Assembly (NCBI RefSeq): GCF_038049935.1
Contig: NZ_CP145886.1
Span: forward strand, 3,705,001-3,769,000
Length of the DNA stretch: 64,000 nt
Reading direction: 5' to 3'
From: Rossellomorea sp. y25
Lineage (GTDB): Bacteria; Bacillota; Bacilli; Bacillales; Bacillaceae_B
The position numbers were made by a program, and so were the translations under genes. Below the pieces are notes generated by a model. The model saw nothing but the letters and a program-made list of their open reading frames with translations. It did no database searches and was not told the DNA's origin. The stretch's first letter is position 1; each line of letters begins with the position of its first letter. Of this stretch, positions 52,450 to 61,356 are shown piece after piece.

Positions 52450-52848
52450 ATGAAAAACATACAAATTGGTGATTATGTCACAGCTTTTTATAAAACCGGG
52501 AAGTATATCGGCGAGGTGACCGGAGAGCGGCCAGGTGCCTATGTGGTGAAGATTCTCTCAGTGTTAAAACACCCTCGACAAGGGGACCTGCATAATCCTC
52601 AGGAGGTGGATGTTCCACTGTTTCACGAGAGAAAAGCCCTTGCCCACCGTGAGCAGGCAAACATGCCGGAGAAAATGGTCAAGCCCTTTGATGGGAACAT
52701 AGTAGACTATAATGAATCATTAGTGGCTGCCTACCTTACTCTTAAAAATGAGCTGGAAGCAGATTCTTCCCCTCACGCCCAAAAGAGCCTGGAAACACTC
52801 CAGTCCATTCAGAGAGAATATGAATTGATGTACAGTCTGACATTTTAA
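52450..52848 (+). CDS. kapB: sporulation phosphorelay protein KapB
   Basis: A 132-residue protein matching KapB: an SH3-like barrel at the N terminus (IGDYVTAFYKTGKYIGEVTG), the PRQGDLHNPQEVDVPLFHERKALAHRE stretch and a C-terminal helical part. In B. subtilis KapB is encoded with kinB and is needed for KinB function in starting sporulation. No kinB is present here between patB and kapB. RBS GAGGAGG. Convergent with kapD, sharing a bidirectional terminator. Confidence 0.9.
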   Translation: MKNIQIGDYVTAFYKTGKYIGEVTGERPGAYVVKILSVLKHPRQGDLHNPQEVDVPLFHERKALAHREQANMPEKMVKPFDGNIVDYNESLVAAYLTLKNELEADSSPHAQKSLETLQSIQREYELMYSLTF

Positions 52849-52851
52849 CCC

Positions 52852-52891
52852 AAAATGAGGGACGGACCTTAGTAAGGTCCGTCCCTCATTT
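52852..52891. terminator. bidirectional terminator of kapB/kapD (GGGACGGACC family)
   Basis: AAATGAGGGACGGACCTT pairs perfectly with AAGGTCCGTCCCTCATTT around AGT. It is another copy of the dispersed GGGACGGACC hairpin. Confidence 0.9.
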
Positions 52892-52893
52892 CA

Positions 52894-53514
52894 TCATGCA
52901 AGCTGATTGTAAAATTTGGAGAGGTCGATTCTGTCCCCTATGGTTGTGGGTTCAGCTTTATCGAGGTATTTTTTGTCTTTTTCGACCAGATTGTAGATAT
53001 GGTGGGTGGTGAGGGCATCATCTAATGCTTTATGATGTTTTCCGACTCCTTCTCTACCGTATTCCTGAACTGCTTTCCATAGCCCCGTTTGGTTTTGATC
53101 ACCAAAGAAGCGTTTATATTCCATGGACAAGTCGACGAATTGAGCTTGGAAAGGAAATGGAATATCAGTCTGGGAACAATTATCCCTCAGTACCTTCATA
53201 TCCATGTTTCCCCACGTTACTACCTTCTCGACTCCCCTTGCATTTAAACCGTTAAAATAGTCGATCAAGCAATGAAACGATATTCCCGTATCGACTTCTT
53301 GCTGATTGATCGATAAGAACCGTTTACAGCGATTGGTTAGTTTGGGAAACGCAGTCGGTTTCACATAAGATGAAAACGTATCTGACACTTTCCCATTCTG
53401 AACCACCACTACACCAGCTTCGATAATCTCTGGATAAAAACCTTTGGGGACTCTATGTCGTTCCGGCATAGAAAACTCAAAATCTATGAACACAAGCTGA
53501 TCCGCTTTCGCCAC
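52894..53514 (-). CDS. kapD: KapD, DEDDh-type 3'-5' exonuclease
   Basis: A 206-residue exonuclease-fold protein. Motif I is FIDFEFS (residues 9-15, the Asp/Glu metal ligands), motif II lies in the WGNMDMKVL region and motif III in GKHHKALDDALTT (His and Asp). In B. subtilis KapD is described as an inhibitor of KinA-dependent sporulation initiation. GTG start with GAGGAGGG. In B. subtilis it is kapB's neighbour as well, but there on the same side; here the genes converge. Confidence 0.92.
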   Translation of the reverse strand: MAKADQLVFIDFEFSMPERHRVPKGFYPEIIEAGVVVVQNGKVSDTFSSYVKPTAFPKLTNRCKRFLSINQQEVDTGISFHCLIDYFNGLNARGVEKVVTWGNMDMKVLRDNCSQTDIPFPFQAQFVDLSMEYKRFFGDQNQTGLWKAVQEYGREGVGKHHKALDDALTTHHIYNLVEKDKKYLDKAEPTTIGDRIDLSKFYNQLA

Positions 53515-53752
53515 AATACTCCCTCCTCAAAATGTGGATAAGACCCCAATTTATCTATAATAAATAGAATGCAAAAATAATGGTACACACGTCACTTTCC
53601 CATACTTCTTATTCTTACATTATATCATGTTGAACCTAGAAATTATGACTAATTCCCGGTTTTCACCGTGAATAAATGTTCTTCGTTGGACTGGAGACTG
53701 TATCTTTAATAAAATGAATATTTAGGTATGCGAAATAAATATCACATAGAAG

Positions 53753-54973
53753 GTGTTAACCATTTCAATCAAAAAAAAGAATTTAACGATTATGCTTTTG
53801 GCCAATTTCCTGGTAGCGGCAAGCGCGACAATGGTCTTGCCGTTTTTATCCCTTTATATCGAAACCTTTGGTACGTACAGTGAAGAATATGTACAGCGCT
53901 GGTCAGGGTTTGTGTTTGGGGTTACATTTTTAACGGCTTTCTTTATTTCTCCATTATGGGGACGGATCGGAGACCGTTTCGGGTATAAGCCGATCCTCCT
54001 TATTACAGGGTACGGAATCGCTGCGTCCATTTTTCTAATGGGCTTTATGGATTCGGTGTGGGGACTCTTTCTGCTTCGAATGGTCATGGGGGCTGTGACA
54101 GGCTTCATCCCTACCTCAATGGCCCTTATTTCCGCCCAGACCCCCAAGGAAGAAGCAGGTCGCACATTGGGGACCTTGCAAATGGGAACCGTGTCAGGAG
54201 GGTTATTCGGTCCGGTGATTGGTGGGATCCTCGCCGATAATGTGGGCTTTTCCTACACGTTTATTTTCACCTCCATTGCCATTGCCGTAGCAGCAACTGT
54301 TGTATTAATAGGCATTAATGAGCAACGGAGCAAAGAGCAACAGAATCAACGAAACCAGTATTCAAGTAAAGAAGTGCTTCACCATATTTTCAGTCACAAA
54401 TTATTAGTGACGGTTCTATTACTGTCATTCCTTATCCAGGTTGCGAATTTTAGCATCCAGCCTCTTCTCGCCCTTTATGTAGACGAACTTACCTCTTCTA
54501 CGAATCTGGCATTTCTGGCGGGAATTGCTTTCTCTGCTACCGGATTTGGTAATTTACTCGCGACCAGACGGTGGGGTCAGCTTGGTGATGATATTGGTTA
54601 TGAAAAAGTTTTATCGATTCTCCTTGTTCTGGCATCTATTTTCATCGTGCCTCAAGCACTTGCTGTTGAACTTTGGCAACTCGTCCTGTTCCGTTTCTTG
54701 TTTGGGATCGCGATTGGCGGGATGATTCCTTGTGTGACGGCTTATATCCGTCAGGAAGCCCCTATAAGCATGCAAGGGGAAGTGCTTGGATACAATCAAA
54801 GCTTTCGTTTTCTTGGAAACGTGGTTGGACCTGCTTTCGGAGGGGTTGTGTCAGGATATATTGGTATTTCTTCCGTTTTTTATGTAACAGGTGCTTTATT
54901 CTTGGGCGCGTTTGGATTACTATGGTGGAGTATACGTCATTCTGAAACAACCAGCCATGTGAAAGATTACTAG
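53753..54973 (+). CDS. yuxJ: MFS multidrug-type efflux transporter (YuxJ-like)
   Basis: A 406-residue MFS transporter with 12 helices. The loop 2-3 signature GRIGDRFGYKPILL and motif C-like GLFGPVIGGILADN place it in the drug:H+ antiporter group. B. subtilis YuxJ occupies the same place before pbpD. The start is unclear: the GTG at 53753 lies within the putative SD (AGAAGGTG), while an ATT codon at 53762 (ISIKKKNLT) is 6 nt after it. Substrate unknown. The pbpD gene follows after 16 bp. Confidence 0.88.
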   Translation: MLTISIKKKNLTIMLLANFLVAASATMVLPFLSLYIETFGTYSEEYVQRWSGFVFGVTFLTAFFISPLWGRIGDRFGYKPILLITGYGIAASIFLMGFMDSVWGLFLLRMVMGAVTGFIPTSMALISAQTPKEEAGRTLGTLQMGTVSGGLFGPVIGGILADNVGFSYTFIFTSIAIAVAATVVLIGINEQRSKEQQNQRNQYSSKEVLHHIFSHKLLVTVLLLSFLIQVANFSIQPLLALYVDELTSSTNLAFLAGIAFSATGFGNLLATRRWGQLGDDIGYEKVLSILLVLASIFIVPQALAVELWQLVLFRFLFGIAIGGMIPCVTAYIRQEAPISMQGEVLGYNQSFRFLGNVVGPAFGGVVSGYIGISSVFYVTGALFLGAFGLLWWSIRHSETTSHVKDY

Positions 54974-54989
54974 AAAAGTAGAGTGAGAA

Positions 54990-56837
54990 ATGAGAGTTTT
55001 CGCAGGTTATATAACGGTTATTAGTTTTATGCTCATATTTTTTACCACATTATTTTTTACGACGGATGAATTAAACAAAGTACAAAGCTTTCAAAAGGAA
55101 CTGGAACTCGCTGTAAGTGTAGATACCATAGACCTTAATCGGACGAGCTTACTCCTCGACCAAAACGGGCATGTCTTTTCAGAGGTGAACCGTCCCTATC
55201 GTTTATATGTTTCGGATGAACAGATTCCTCCCTTTATGGAGGAAATTCTAGTCGCGTCAGAGGATCAGAACTTTTATGAACACGTTGGATTTGATGCCGG
55301 AGCGATTCTTCGAGCTGTTGTGAAAAATTTAGTGTTTACCCACATTCAACAGGGTGGGAGCACGATTACACAGCAGCTCGCAAGAAATTTATATCTAGGT
55401 CAGGAAAAAACGTACAATCGTAAATTGACCGAGTTATTTTATGCCCATGAAATTGAAAAATCATTATCAAAAGATGAAATTTTAGAGCTTTATCTGAATG
55501 TCATTTACTTCAGTAATGGTGTTTATGGGATTGAAACTGCGTCACAGTACTACTTTCAGAAGAGTGTAACGGAACTCAATCAGGCAGAGATGGCGTTCAT
55601 TGCATCGATTCCCAATAACCCGGGAAAATATGATCCCATCGATCATTTCGATCAAACGAAAGTTCGTCAGGAGCGCCTCCTGGATATTCTAGTGGCTACG
55701 TCCAAGCTTTCTAAAGAACAGGCGGAAAAACTAAAAAAAGTTCCGATTAGTTTAAACGTTCGTAAGAAAAAAGACTTATACCCTGACTACGCTTTTTACG
55801 TTGAAAACGAATTAAAAGAACTGATCTCCATGCACGAGGGGTACAAATTGGAATTAGAAAATGCAGAATCTCCTGAAGAAAAGGAAAGGATCGCTCAGAA
55901 GCTTGAGGAACGTTTTCAGGAAGTGATTTCCTCAGGTGTCCGGATTCAAACTGCTTTAAATCCAGCTCTTCAACAAAAAAGTGTTCAAGCCTTAAATGAT
56001 AATTTACAGAAAGAGCTACAGGGAGCCACTATCACCATCGACAACAAGACAAGGAACATTGTGGCCTTGTCCGGCGGCAGGGAGTATCAGAAATACAATT
56101 TTCATCATGCATTTCAAGCCTTCAGGCAACCAGGATCAGCGATAAAACCACTTCTTGTATATGGGCCATATATTGAGAAATACCAGGCTTCCATTACAGA
56201 TAAAGTGAATGCGAACCGGTACTGCATCGGTGATTATTGCCCTATAAACTATGGAGGGGTTCAGCCTGGTAACGTGACGTTAAAACAATCGCTGGCGCAA
56301 TCCTATAACAGTTCGGCACTTCGATTGCTGGAAAGAGTCGGAATAGAGGAAGCCTTTAAATCCCTATCTGCTTTTTCATTTAAAAAGGTCTCAAACGAGG
56401 ACAAAACGTTTGCTTCATCGGTTGGAGGATTCACTTATGGAATGAGCCCTTTGGAATTAACCGATGCCTATACATCTTTTATTGATGGGAATTACCAGGA
56501 GAGTCATGCCATTATTCACGTGAAAGACAATAACGGTAAGATTCTTTATAAATGGAAGAATGATCAGAAGAAGGTATGGTCCGCAGATACAACATCCAAA
56601 ATAAGAAAAATGCTGGGCGAAGCAGCTACTTCGGGAACCGGAAGGACAGCTTACGTTTCAAAACCTTATGTGGGAATCAAAACCGGAACCACCAATAACT
56701 ATCATGACTACTGGGTGATGGGATTAACAGACACCTTCACTACTGGAGTATGGGTCGGGCACGACATCCCCCGGAACATGAGTCAGATCGAGCAACAGCG
56801 GCCAAGTCATAAGATTTGGAAAAGAATCATGGAATAA
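54990..56837 (+). CDS. pbpD: class A penicillin-binding protein (PBP4)
   Basis: A 615-residue bifunctional peptidoglycan synthase with an N-terminal anchor helix (about 5-25), a glycosyltransferase domain (about 70-240: ASEDQNFYEHVGFD, QGGSTITQQLARNLYL) and a transpeptidase domain (from about 345). The catalytic Ser is in GSAIKP (SxxK), followed by SYNSSA (SxN) and KTGTT. It matches B. subtilis PbpD. The RBS is weak (GTGAGA). It probably shares a transcript with yuxJ and ends at the terminator 56836-56875. Confidence 0.95.
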   Translation: MRVFAGYITVISFMLIFFTTLFFTTDELNKVQSFQKELELAVSVDTIDLNRTSLLLDQNGHVFSEVNRPYRLYVSDEQIPPFMEEILVASEDQNFYEHVGFDAGAILRAVVKNLVFTHIQQGGSTITQQLARNLYLGQEKTYNRKLTELFYAHEIEKSLSKDEILELYLNVIYFSNGVYGIETASQYYFQKSVTELNQAEMAFIASIPNNPGKYDPIDHFDQTKVRQERLLDILVATSKLSKEQAEKLKKVPISLNVRKKKDLYPDYAFYVENELKELISMHEGYKLELENAESPEEKERIAQKLEERFQEVISSGVRIQTALNPALQQKSVQALNDNLQKELQGATITIDNKTRNIVALSGGREYQKYNFHHAFQAFRQPGSAIKPLLVYGPYIEKYQASITDKVNANRYCIGDYCPINYGGVQPGNVTLKQSLAQSYNSSALRLLERVGIEEAFKSLSAFSFKKVSNEDKTFASSVGGFTYGMSPLELTDAYTSFIDGNYQESHAIIHVKDNNGKILYKWKNDQKKVWSADTTSKIRKMLGEAATSGTGRTAYVSKPYVGIKTGTTNNYHDYWVMGLTDTFTTGVWVGHDIPRNMSQIEQQRPSHKIWKRIME

Positions 56838-56875
56838 CAAAAGAGTCTTCAGCATGTGCCGAAGACTCTTTTGTT
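56836..56875. terminator. bidirectional terminator pbpD/yufK
   Basis: AACAAAAGAGTCTTC pairs with GAAGACTCTTTTGTT around a 10-base loop, with T-rich ends on both strands. Confidence 0.88.
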
Positions 56876-56876
56876 A

Positions 56877-57452
56877 CTAAAATTTCACCTTCGACATCAC
56901 TGGCAAACTCGCCATCACCCCGTTGTATAATTTCAAAAAAACAAAGAATATCGTTAAGAATAAGGATGACCACGAGAACACCTGTAAACTGACGACTCCG
57001 ATGATTCCCATTTTCGAGAGGGATGGACTTATTTTATAAACAAAATAAATAAAATACACGATGGAGCTTAAAGTAAATATGATCAAAAGTCCCAGGAAGG
57101 ATTTCAGACTCAGGACAGACACGAGGCCACCGATAAAGTAAATCATCGAGCCTGTTCGAACGCGGTTATACAATAAACCATTCGAATCCATGGAGAAAAA
57201 CAGCATGGATACACCATTGATCGTCTCCGCTATCAGCTTCAAGGCAGCAAACACCATAAAAAAAGCAACCATTAACAAAATCAAAATGGCGAGCTTTAAT
57301 TGCATATCCGATAAAAACTCCCTCATTCCGGGATAGACACCAATTTTCTTGAAGATGTCTACAAACACTTCCACACCATATACGGAAAACGTAAGGCTAA
57401 ATAATAATATAGAAAAAAGAGGCAAGTAACTTGTTAAGTATGTATTTTTCAA
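56877..57452 (-). CDS. yufK: DUF5366 membrane protein (YufK-like)
   Basis: A 191-residue membrane protein with about five helices and short loops, matching B. subtilis YufK, which lies next to the mrp operon there too. No function is known. TTG start with GGGAGAG 6 nt upstream. Convergent with pbpD. A regulatory role related to sodium or pH physiology is tempting because of the neighbour, but there is no evidence in the sequence. Confidence 0.82.
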   Translation of the reverse strand: MKNTYLTSYLPLFSILLFSLTFSVYGVEVFVDIFKKIGVYPGMREFLSDMQLKLAILILLMVAFFMVFAALKLIAETINGVSMLFFSMDSNGLLYNRVRTGSMIYFIGGLVSVLSLKSFLGLLIIFTLSSIVYFIYFVYKISPSLSKMGIIGVVSLQVFSWSSLFLTIFFVFLKLYNGVMASLPVMSKVKF

Positions 57453-57618
57453 TCAAAACTCTCCCATAACGATTCTTCAACCACTCTCATCATAATCGTT
57501 TATGAGTATCTTGAAAAGGGTATAGAAACAGAAGGAACAATGACTATATACCTATCATTCATTTCGTGAAAATGACAAAAAGACTGCCCCTTCCATTCAT
57601 TGCAGAAAGGACAGAACC

Positions 57619-57882
57619 TTATTGTTGGGTCTCAGGGCCAGAATGCGGCACGACTCGAATATATTCCCGCGATCCAAATGGTTGTCTTTGAGGAATGGGA
57701 TCTCTCGTTACTTCTTCTTCCACTTCTTCTGTTTCACCATATTGAACCGGCCTGATATTCATACTGGTAGGGTCTTCAATTTCAATGATTCCTCTATTAA
57801 ACCGATCTTGTGATTCAATTAACCACGCAAAGCCAAAAAAAGTAAAGAATATGGTCGTAACCGCTACAGTTTTCTTTTTCAT
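57619..57882 (-). CDS. small exported or anchored protein, unknown function
   Basis: An 87-residue protein: lysine-rich start and a hydrophobic helix (about 4-22, KTVAVTTIFFTFFGFAWLI), then an extracellular, acidic and proline-rich domain (EDPTSMNIRPVQYGETEEVEEEVTRDPIPQRQPF). There is no obvious signal peptidase site, so it may stay membrane-anchored. The RBS AAGGTGGTGAAGTT is good. No family recognised. It lies between yufK and the mrp operon, transcribed away from mrp. Confidence 0.65.
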   Translation of the reverse strand: MKKKTVAVTTIFFTFFGFAWLIESQDRFNRGIIEIEDPTSMNIRPVQYGETEEVEEEVTRDPIPQRQPFGSREYIRVVPHSGPETQQ

Positions 57883-58184
57883 AACTTCACCACCTTATGG
57901 ATAGGATTCTCCAATTAGACCGAAACTATTCTTGAGCTCGAGTAATTCAGAAAAAATCTAACAATTTTTCAGGTGTATTTTCCGTCTGTCTTCATATTTA
58001 ATACTTCATGAACAATCTGATACGAACGGAATCCTCAGTAATGCAAGCATTTATTTTTTACGTTATAATGCTCTTTGAGGTTCAGCTTCGGTCGAGGTTT
58101 TTGAAAGAAGATGCTTGTTTAAAAACTGGAAAGACATTAGACCATGCTTTAGAATAAATGAATTTTACATGAGGGGGGTTTTAT
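57883..58184 (+). other. mrp operon upstream region
   Basis: No gene seen. A -10-like TATAAT at 58064-58069 lies about 115 bp before mrpA without a good -35; an AT-rich tract precedes it. A candidate promoter for the mrp operon; no hairpin, riboswitch or operator was recognised. Confidence 0.45.
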
Positions 58185-60590
58185 ATGACTTTGTTACATT
58201 GGGCTATTGTATCGCCTTTTTTATTTGCCATACTCATTCCATTCCTTTATAAGGCATTTCGGAATGTACATACCGGTTGGTTCGTATTACTGCTGCCAGT
58301 CGCTTTATTTACTTACTTTTTTCAATTCATCTCCATTACCAAAAATGGAGACACCGTCAAGGAAACCTTGGAGTGGATGCCCTCCTTCGGGATCAACTTC
58401 ATCGCCTATGTTGACGGCCTTGGATTACTTTTCTCCCTTCTCATCACAGGGATTGGTTCACTGGTTGTCCTGTACTCGATTTATTACTTAGATAAGAAGA
58501 AAGAACAACTACATAACTTTTATGTGTATCTAATGATGTTTATGGGAGCGATGTTGGGAGTTGTCCTTTCTGATAACCTAATCGTTCTTTATATGTTCTG
58601 GGAGTTCACTTCCATCTCCTCATTCTTATTAATCGGTTACTGGTATCATCGTGAACGTTCGAGATACGGTGCTCAGAAATCCATGCTCATTACCGTATTT
58701 GGTGGACTGAGCATGCTAGGAGGATTTTTACTTCTCTATCTTATGGGTGGGACCTTCAGCATCAGGGAATTAGTCATGCAAGCAGATCAGCTCATGACTG
58801 AAGCACTGTTCCTTCCAGCATTATTGCTTGTCCTATTAGGCGCATTCACGAAGTCCGCTCAATTCCCGTTCCACATTTGGTTACCTGATGCCATGGAGGC
58901 ACCGACACCGGTCAGTGCTTACCTGCACTCTGCCACAATGGTCAAAGCCGGTATTTATCTTGTTGCCCGCATGAGCCCGGTATTTGCAGAATCAAGTGTA
59001 TGGCTGTGGCTTGTGGGCGGATTCGGTATCTTTACACTATTCTGGGGTTCCTTTAATGCGGTGAAACAAACGGATCTTAAAGGAATACTTGCATTTTCAA
59101 CCGTCAGTCAACTTGGTCTTATCATGTCTTTATTGGGAGTCGGAGCAGCGGCTCTTCACTATAGTCAATTGGAAGATAATATTTATATGGTGGCTACCCT
59201 TGCAGCCGTCTTCCATTTAATTAACCATGCGACCTTTAAGGGAAGCTTGTTCATGGTTGTCGGTATCATTGACCATGAAACAGGCACGAGGGATATTCGT
59301 AAGCTTGGTGGGTTGATGAACTTTATGCCGATCACTTTCACCATTGCGATTATCGGAGCCTTCTCCATGGCTGGACTTCCTCCATTTAATGGATTCTTAA
59401 GTAAAGAGATGTTCTTTACAGGAATGGTAAGGGTCCTTGAAATGGATATTTTCAACTTGGATACACTGGGCATGATTTTCCCAATCCTTGCTTGGGTAGG
59501 CAGTGTGTTCACATTTATTTACAGCATGATTCTTGTGTTTAAAACCTTCACAGGTGAACACCAACCGGAGAAACTTGAAAAGAAGCCACATGAAGCTCCA
59601 CTTGGAATGTTGATTCCACCAATCATTTTGGCTTCACTTGTGATTATTTTTGGTTTCTTTCCAAATATCCTGTCAGAACGAATCATCGCTCCGGCAGTGG
59701 CTGCCATTACTCCCAGCCTGATTCAGGAAGGACATGCTGTCGAAACTCATATTTCATTCTGGCATGGATTTACGCCTGAACTGTTTATGACGTTCGGGGT
59801 CATTCTATTTGGAATCCTGTTATATCTCCTCCTTCCAAAATGGAGAAAAGTGTACTCATGGATCCCTGATCGTTTCACATTGAATTCATTTTATGATGGT
59901 GGATTAATCGGAACCGAACGCGGAGCTTACAACTTTACAAAAGGTTATATGACAGGTTTTATCCGTACGTATCTTGTATATATATTCTCTTTCTTAATTG
60001 CCGTATTACTGTTTAGTTTGTGGTTTAAAGGAGCATTTGCGATCAATACGGATGATTTGGCTCCGATTGGGGTCTATGAGGTGGCCATAGCGCTTTTACT
60101 TATTATCAGCTCGGTTACCATCTTGTTTGCAAAGTCTCGATTAACGTCCATCATTTCGCTGGGGGCTGCCGGATATACGGTTTCTTTATTCTTTGTATTA
60201 TTCCGCGCTCCGGACCTTGCTCTGACACAGCTTGTAATCGAGACCGTGTCCGTTGCTCTATTCTTACTTTGCTTCTATCACCTGCCTCCATTAAGCAGGC
60301 ATGAAGAACGAATGAGATTTAAGCTTGGAAATGCATTGATTGCCATTGGAGTCGGGGTGGTCGTTACCTTATTTGCGATTTCTGCTTACAGCACTAAGCT
60401 TTATGACTCAATTTCAAGCTATTACATCGAGAATGTGTATGAAGAAGCCGGCGGTAAGAACATGGTCAACGTCATACTCGTTGACTTCCGTGGATTTGAT
60501 ACATTATTTGAAATTTGTGTGTTGGCGATAGCCGCACTTGGTATTTTCTCCATGATTAAATTGCGTCTGACAAGGGGGAAAGAAGGATGA
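58185..60590 (+). CDS. mrpA: Na+/H+ antiporter subunit A
   Basis: An 801-residue, about 21-helix protein, the largest Mrp subunit, homologous to NuoL of complex I with an extra C-terminal MbhE/MbhD-like part. The key acidic residue is Glu140 in LYMFWEFTSISSFLL; FPFHIWLPDAMEAPTPVSAY and HSATMVKAGIYL follow. Length equals B. subtilis MrpA (801). GAGGGGGG precedes the ATG. Together with B-G it exports Na+ (and cholate) for alkali and salt tolerance. Its stop overlaps mrpB by 4 bp. Confidence 0.97.
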   Translation: MTLLHWAIVSPFLFAILIPFLYKAFRNVHTGWFVLLLPVALFTYFFQFISITKNGDTVKETLEWMPSFGINFIAYVDGLGLLFSLLITGIGSLVVLYSIYYLDKKKEQLHNFYVYLMMFMGAMLGVVLSDNLIVLYMFWEFTSISSFLLIGYWYHRERSRYGAQKSMLITVFGGLSMLGGFLLLYLMGGTFSIRELVMQADQLMTEALFLPALLLVLLGAFTKSAQFPFHIWLPDAMEAPTPVSAYLHSATMVKAGIYLVARMSPVFAESSVWLWLVGGFGIFTLFWGSFNAVKQTDLKGILAFSTVSQLGLIMSLLGVGAAALHYSQLEDNIYMVATLAAVFHLINHATFKGSLFMVVGIIDHETGTRDIRKLGGLMNFMPITFTIAIIGAFSMAGLPPFNGFLSKEMFFTGMVRVLEMDIFNLDTLGMIFPILAWVGSVFTFIYSMILVFKTFTGEHQPEKLEKKPHEAPLGMLIPPIILASLVIIFGFFPNILSERIIAPAVAAITPSLIQEGHAVETHISFWHGFTPELFMTFGVILFGILLYLLLPKWRKVYSWIPDRFTLNSFYDGGLIGTERGAYNFTKGYMTGFIRTYLVYIFSFLIAVLLFSLWFKGAFAINTDDLAPIGVYEVAIALLLIISSVTILFAKSRLTSIISLGAAGYTVSLFFVLFRAPDLALTQLVIETVSVALFLLCFYHLPPLSRHEERMRFKLGNALIAIGVGVVVTLFAISAYSTKLYDSISSYYIENVYEEAGGKNMVNVILVDFRGFDTLFEICVLAIAALGIFSMIKLRLTRGKEG

Positions 60591-61015
60591 AAACAAAAAC
60601 GAATGACGTCATCTTACAAACCGTAACGAACGTTGTCGCATTCATCATTATCCTGTTTTCTCTGAGACTTTTCTTCGCCGGGCACTATACCCCGGGTGGA
60701 GGCTTTATTGGAGGCTTGATGACTTCGGCTGCGATTGTATTACTGTTGTTGGCGTATGATATCAAAACAGTAGCTACTATCCTGCCAGTGGATTATAAAA
60801 TCCTTACTGCGATTGGTTTACTTCTGGCTGTGGCGACTTCTGCGGGGGCACTTCTGTTTGATGTTCCTTTCCTGACTCATGCGTACGATTATTTCCATCT
60901 TCCATTGTTAGGAAAGACATCCCTGCATACAGCCGTTTTATTTGATACAGGAGTGTATCTGGTTGTGATCGGTGTCACGATGACCATTATTCAAACGATT
61001 GGGGTGAGCGAATAA
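60587..61015 (+). CDS. mrpB: Na+/H+ antiporter subunit B
   Basis: A 142-residue four-helix protein with the conserved stretch [20 protein letters not shown] (about residues 29-48). It starts within the mrpA stop (ATGA) and ends at TAATG overlapping mrpC. It forms part of the Mrp core and interacts with MrpA and the small subunits. Confidence 0.96.
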   Translation: MKTKTNDVILQTVTNVVAFIIILFSLRLFFAGHYTPGGGFIGGLMTSAAIVLLLLAYDIKTVATILPVDYKILTAIGLLLAVATSAGALLFDVPFLTHAYDYFHLPLLGKTSLHTAVLFDTGVYLVVIGVTMTIIQTIGVSE

Positions 61016-61356
61016 TGGAAATATTAATGGCCATTGTTGTCGGAATCCTTATTACCATCGCCGTGTACTTAATGTTATCCAAAAGCTTGCTCCGAATCAT
61101 TATTGGAACAGCATTGTTGAGTCACGGTGCACATCTTTTACTTCTTTCCATTAGTGGTCTAAAAGGAGGAGCTGCACCTCTTCTTGGAGAACACGCAAAA
61201 TCTTATGTCGATCCGTTACCACAAGCATTGATTTTAACAGCGATTGTTATTAGCTTTGGAGTGACAGCTTTCTTCCTTGTTCTTGCTTATCGGGCATATC
61301 AAGAGCTTGGAACGGATAATATGGATCAGATGAGAGGTAACGAAGGAAATGACTAA
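61015..61356 (+). CDS. mrpC: Na+/H+ antiporter subunit C
   Basis: A 113-residue, three-helix NuoK-like subunit. [22 protein letters not shown] is the family signature and [19 protein letters not shown] the third helix. One-base overlap with mrpB and 8-bp overlap with mrpD indicate tight translational coupling. Confidence 0.96.
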   Translation: MEILMAIVVGILITIAVYLMLSKSLLRIIIGTALLSHGAHLLLLSISGLKGGAAPLLGEHAKSYVDPLPQALILTAIVISFGVTAFFLVLAYRAYQELGTDNMDQMRGNEGND

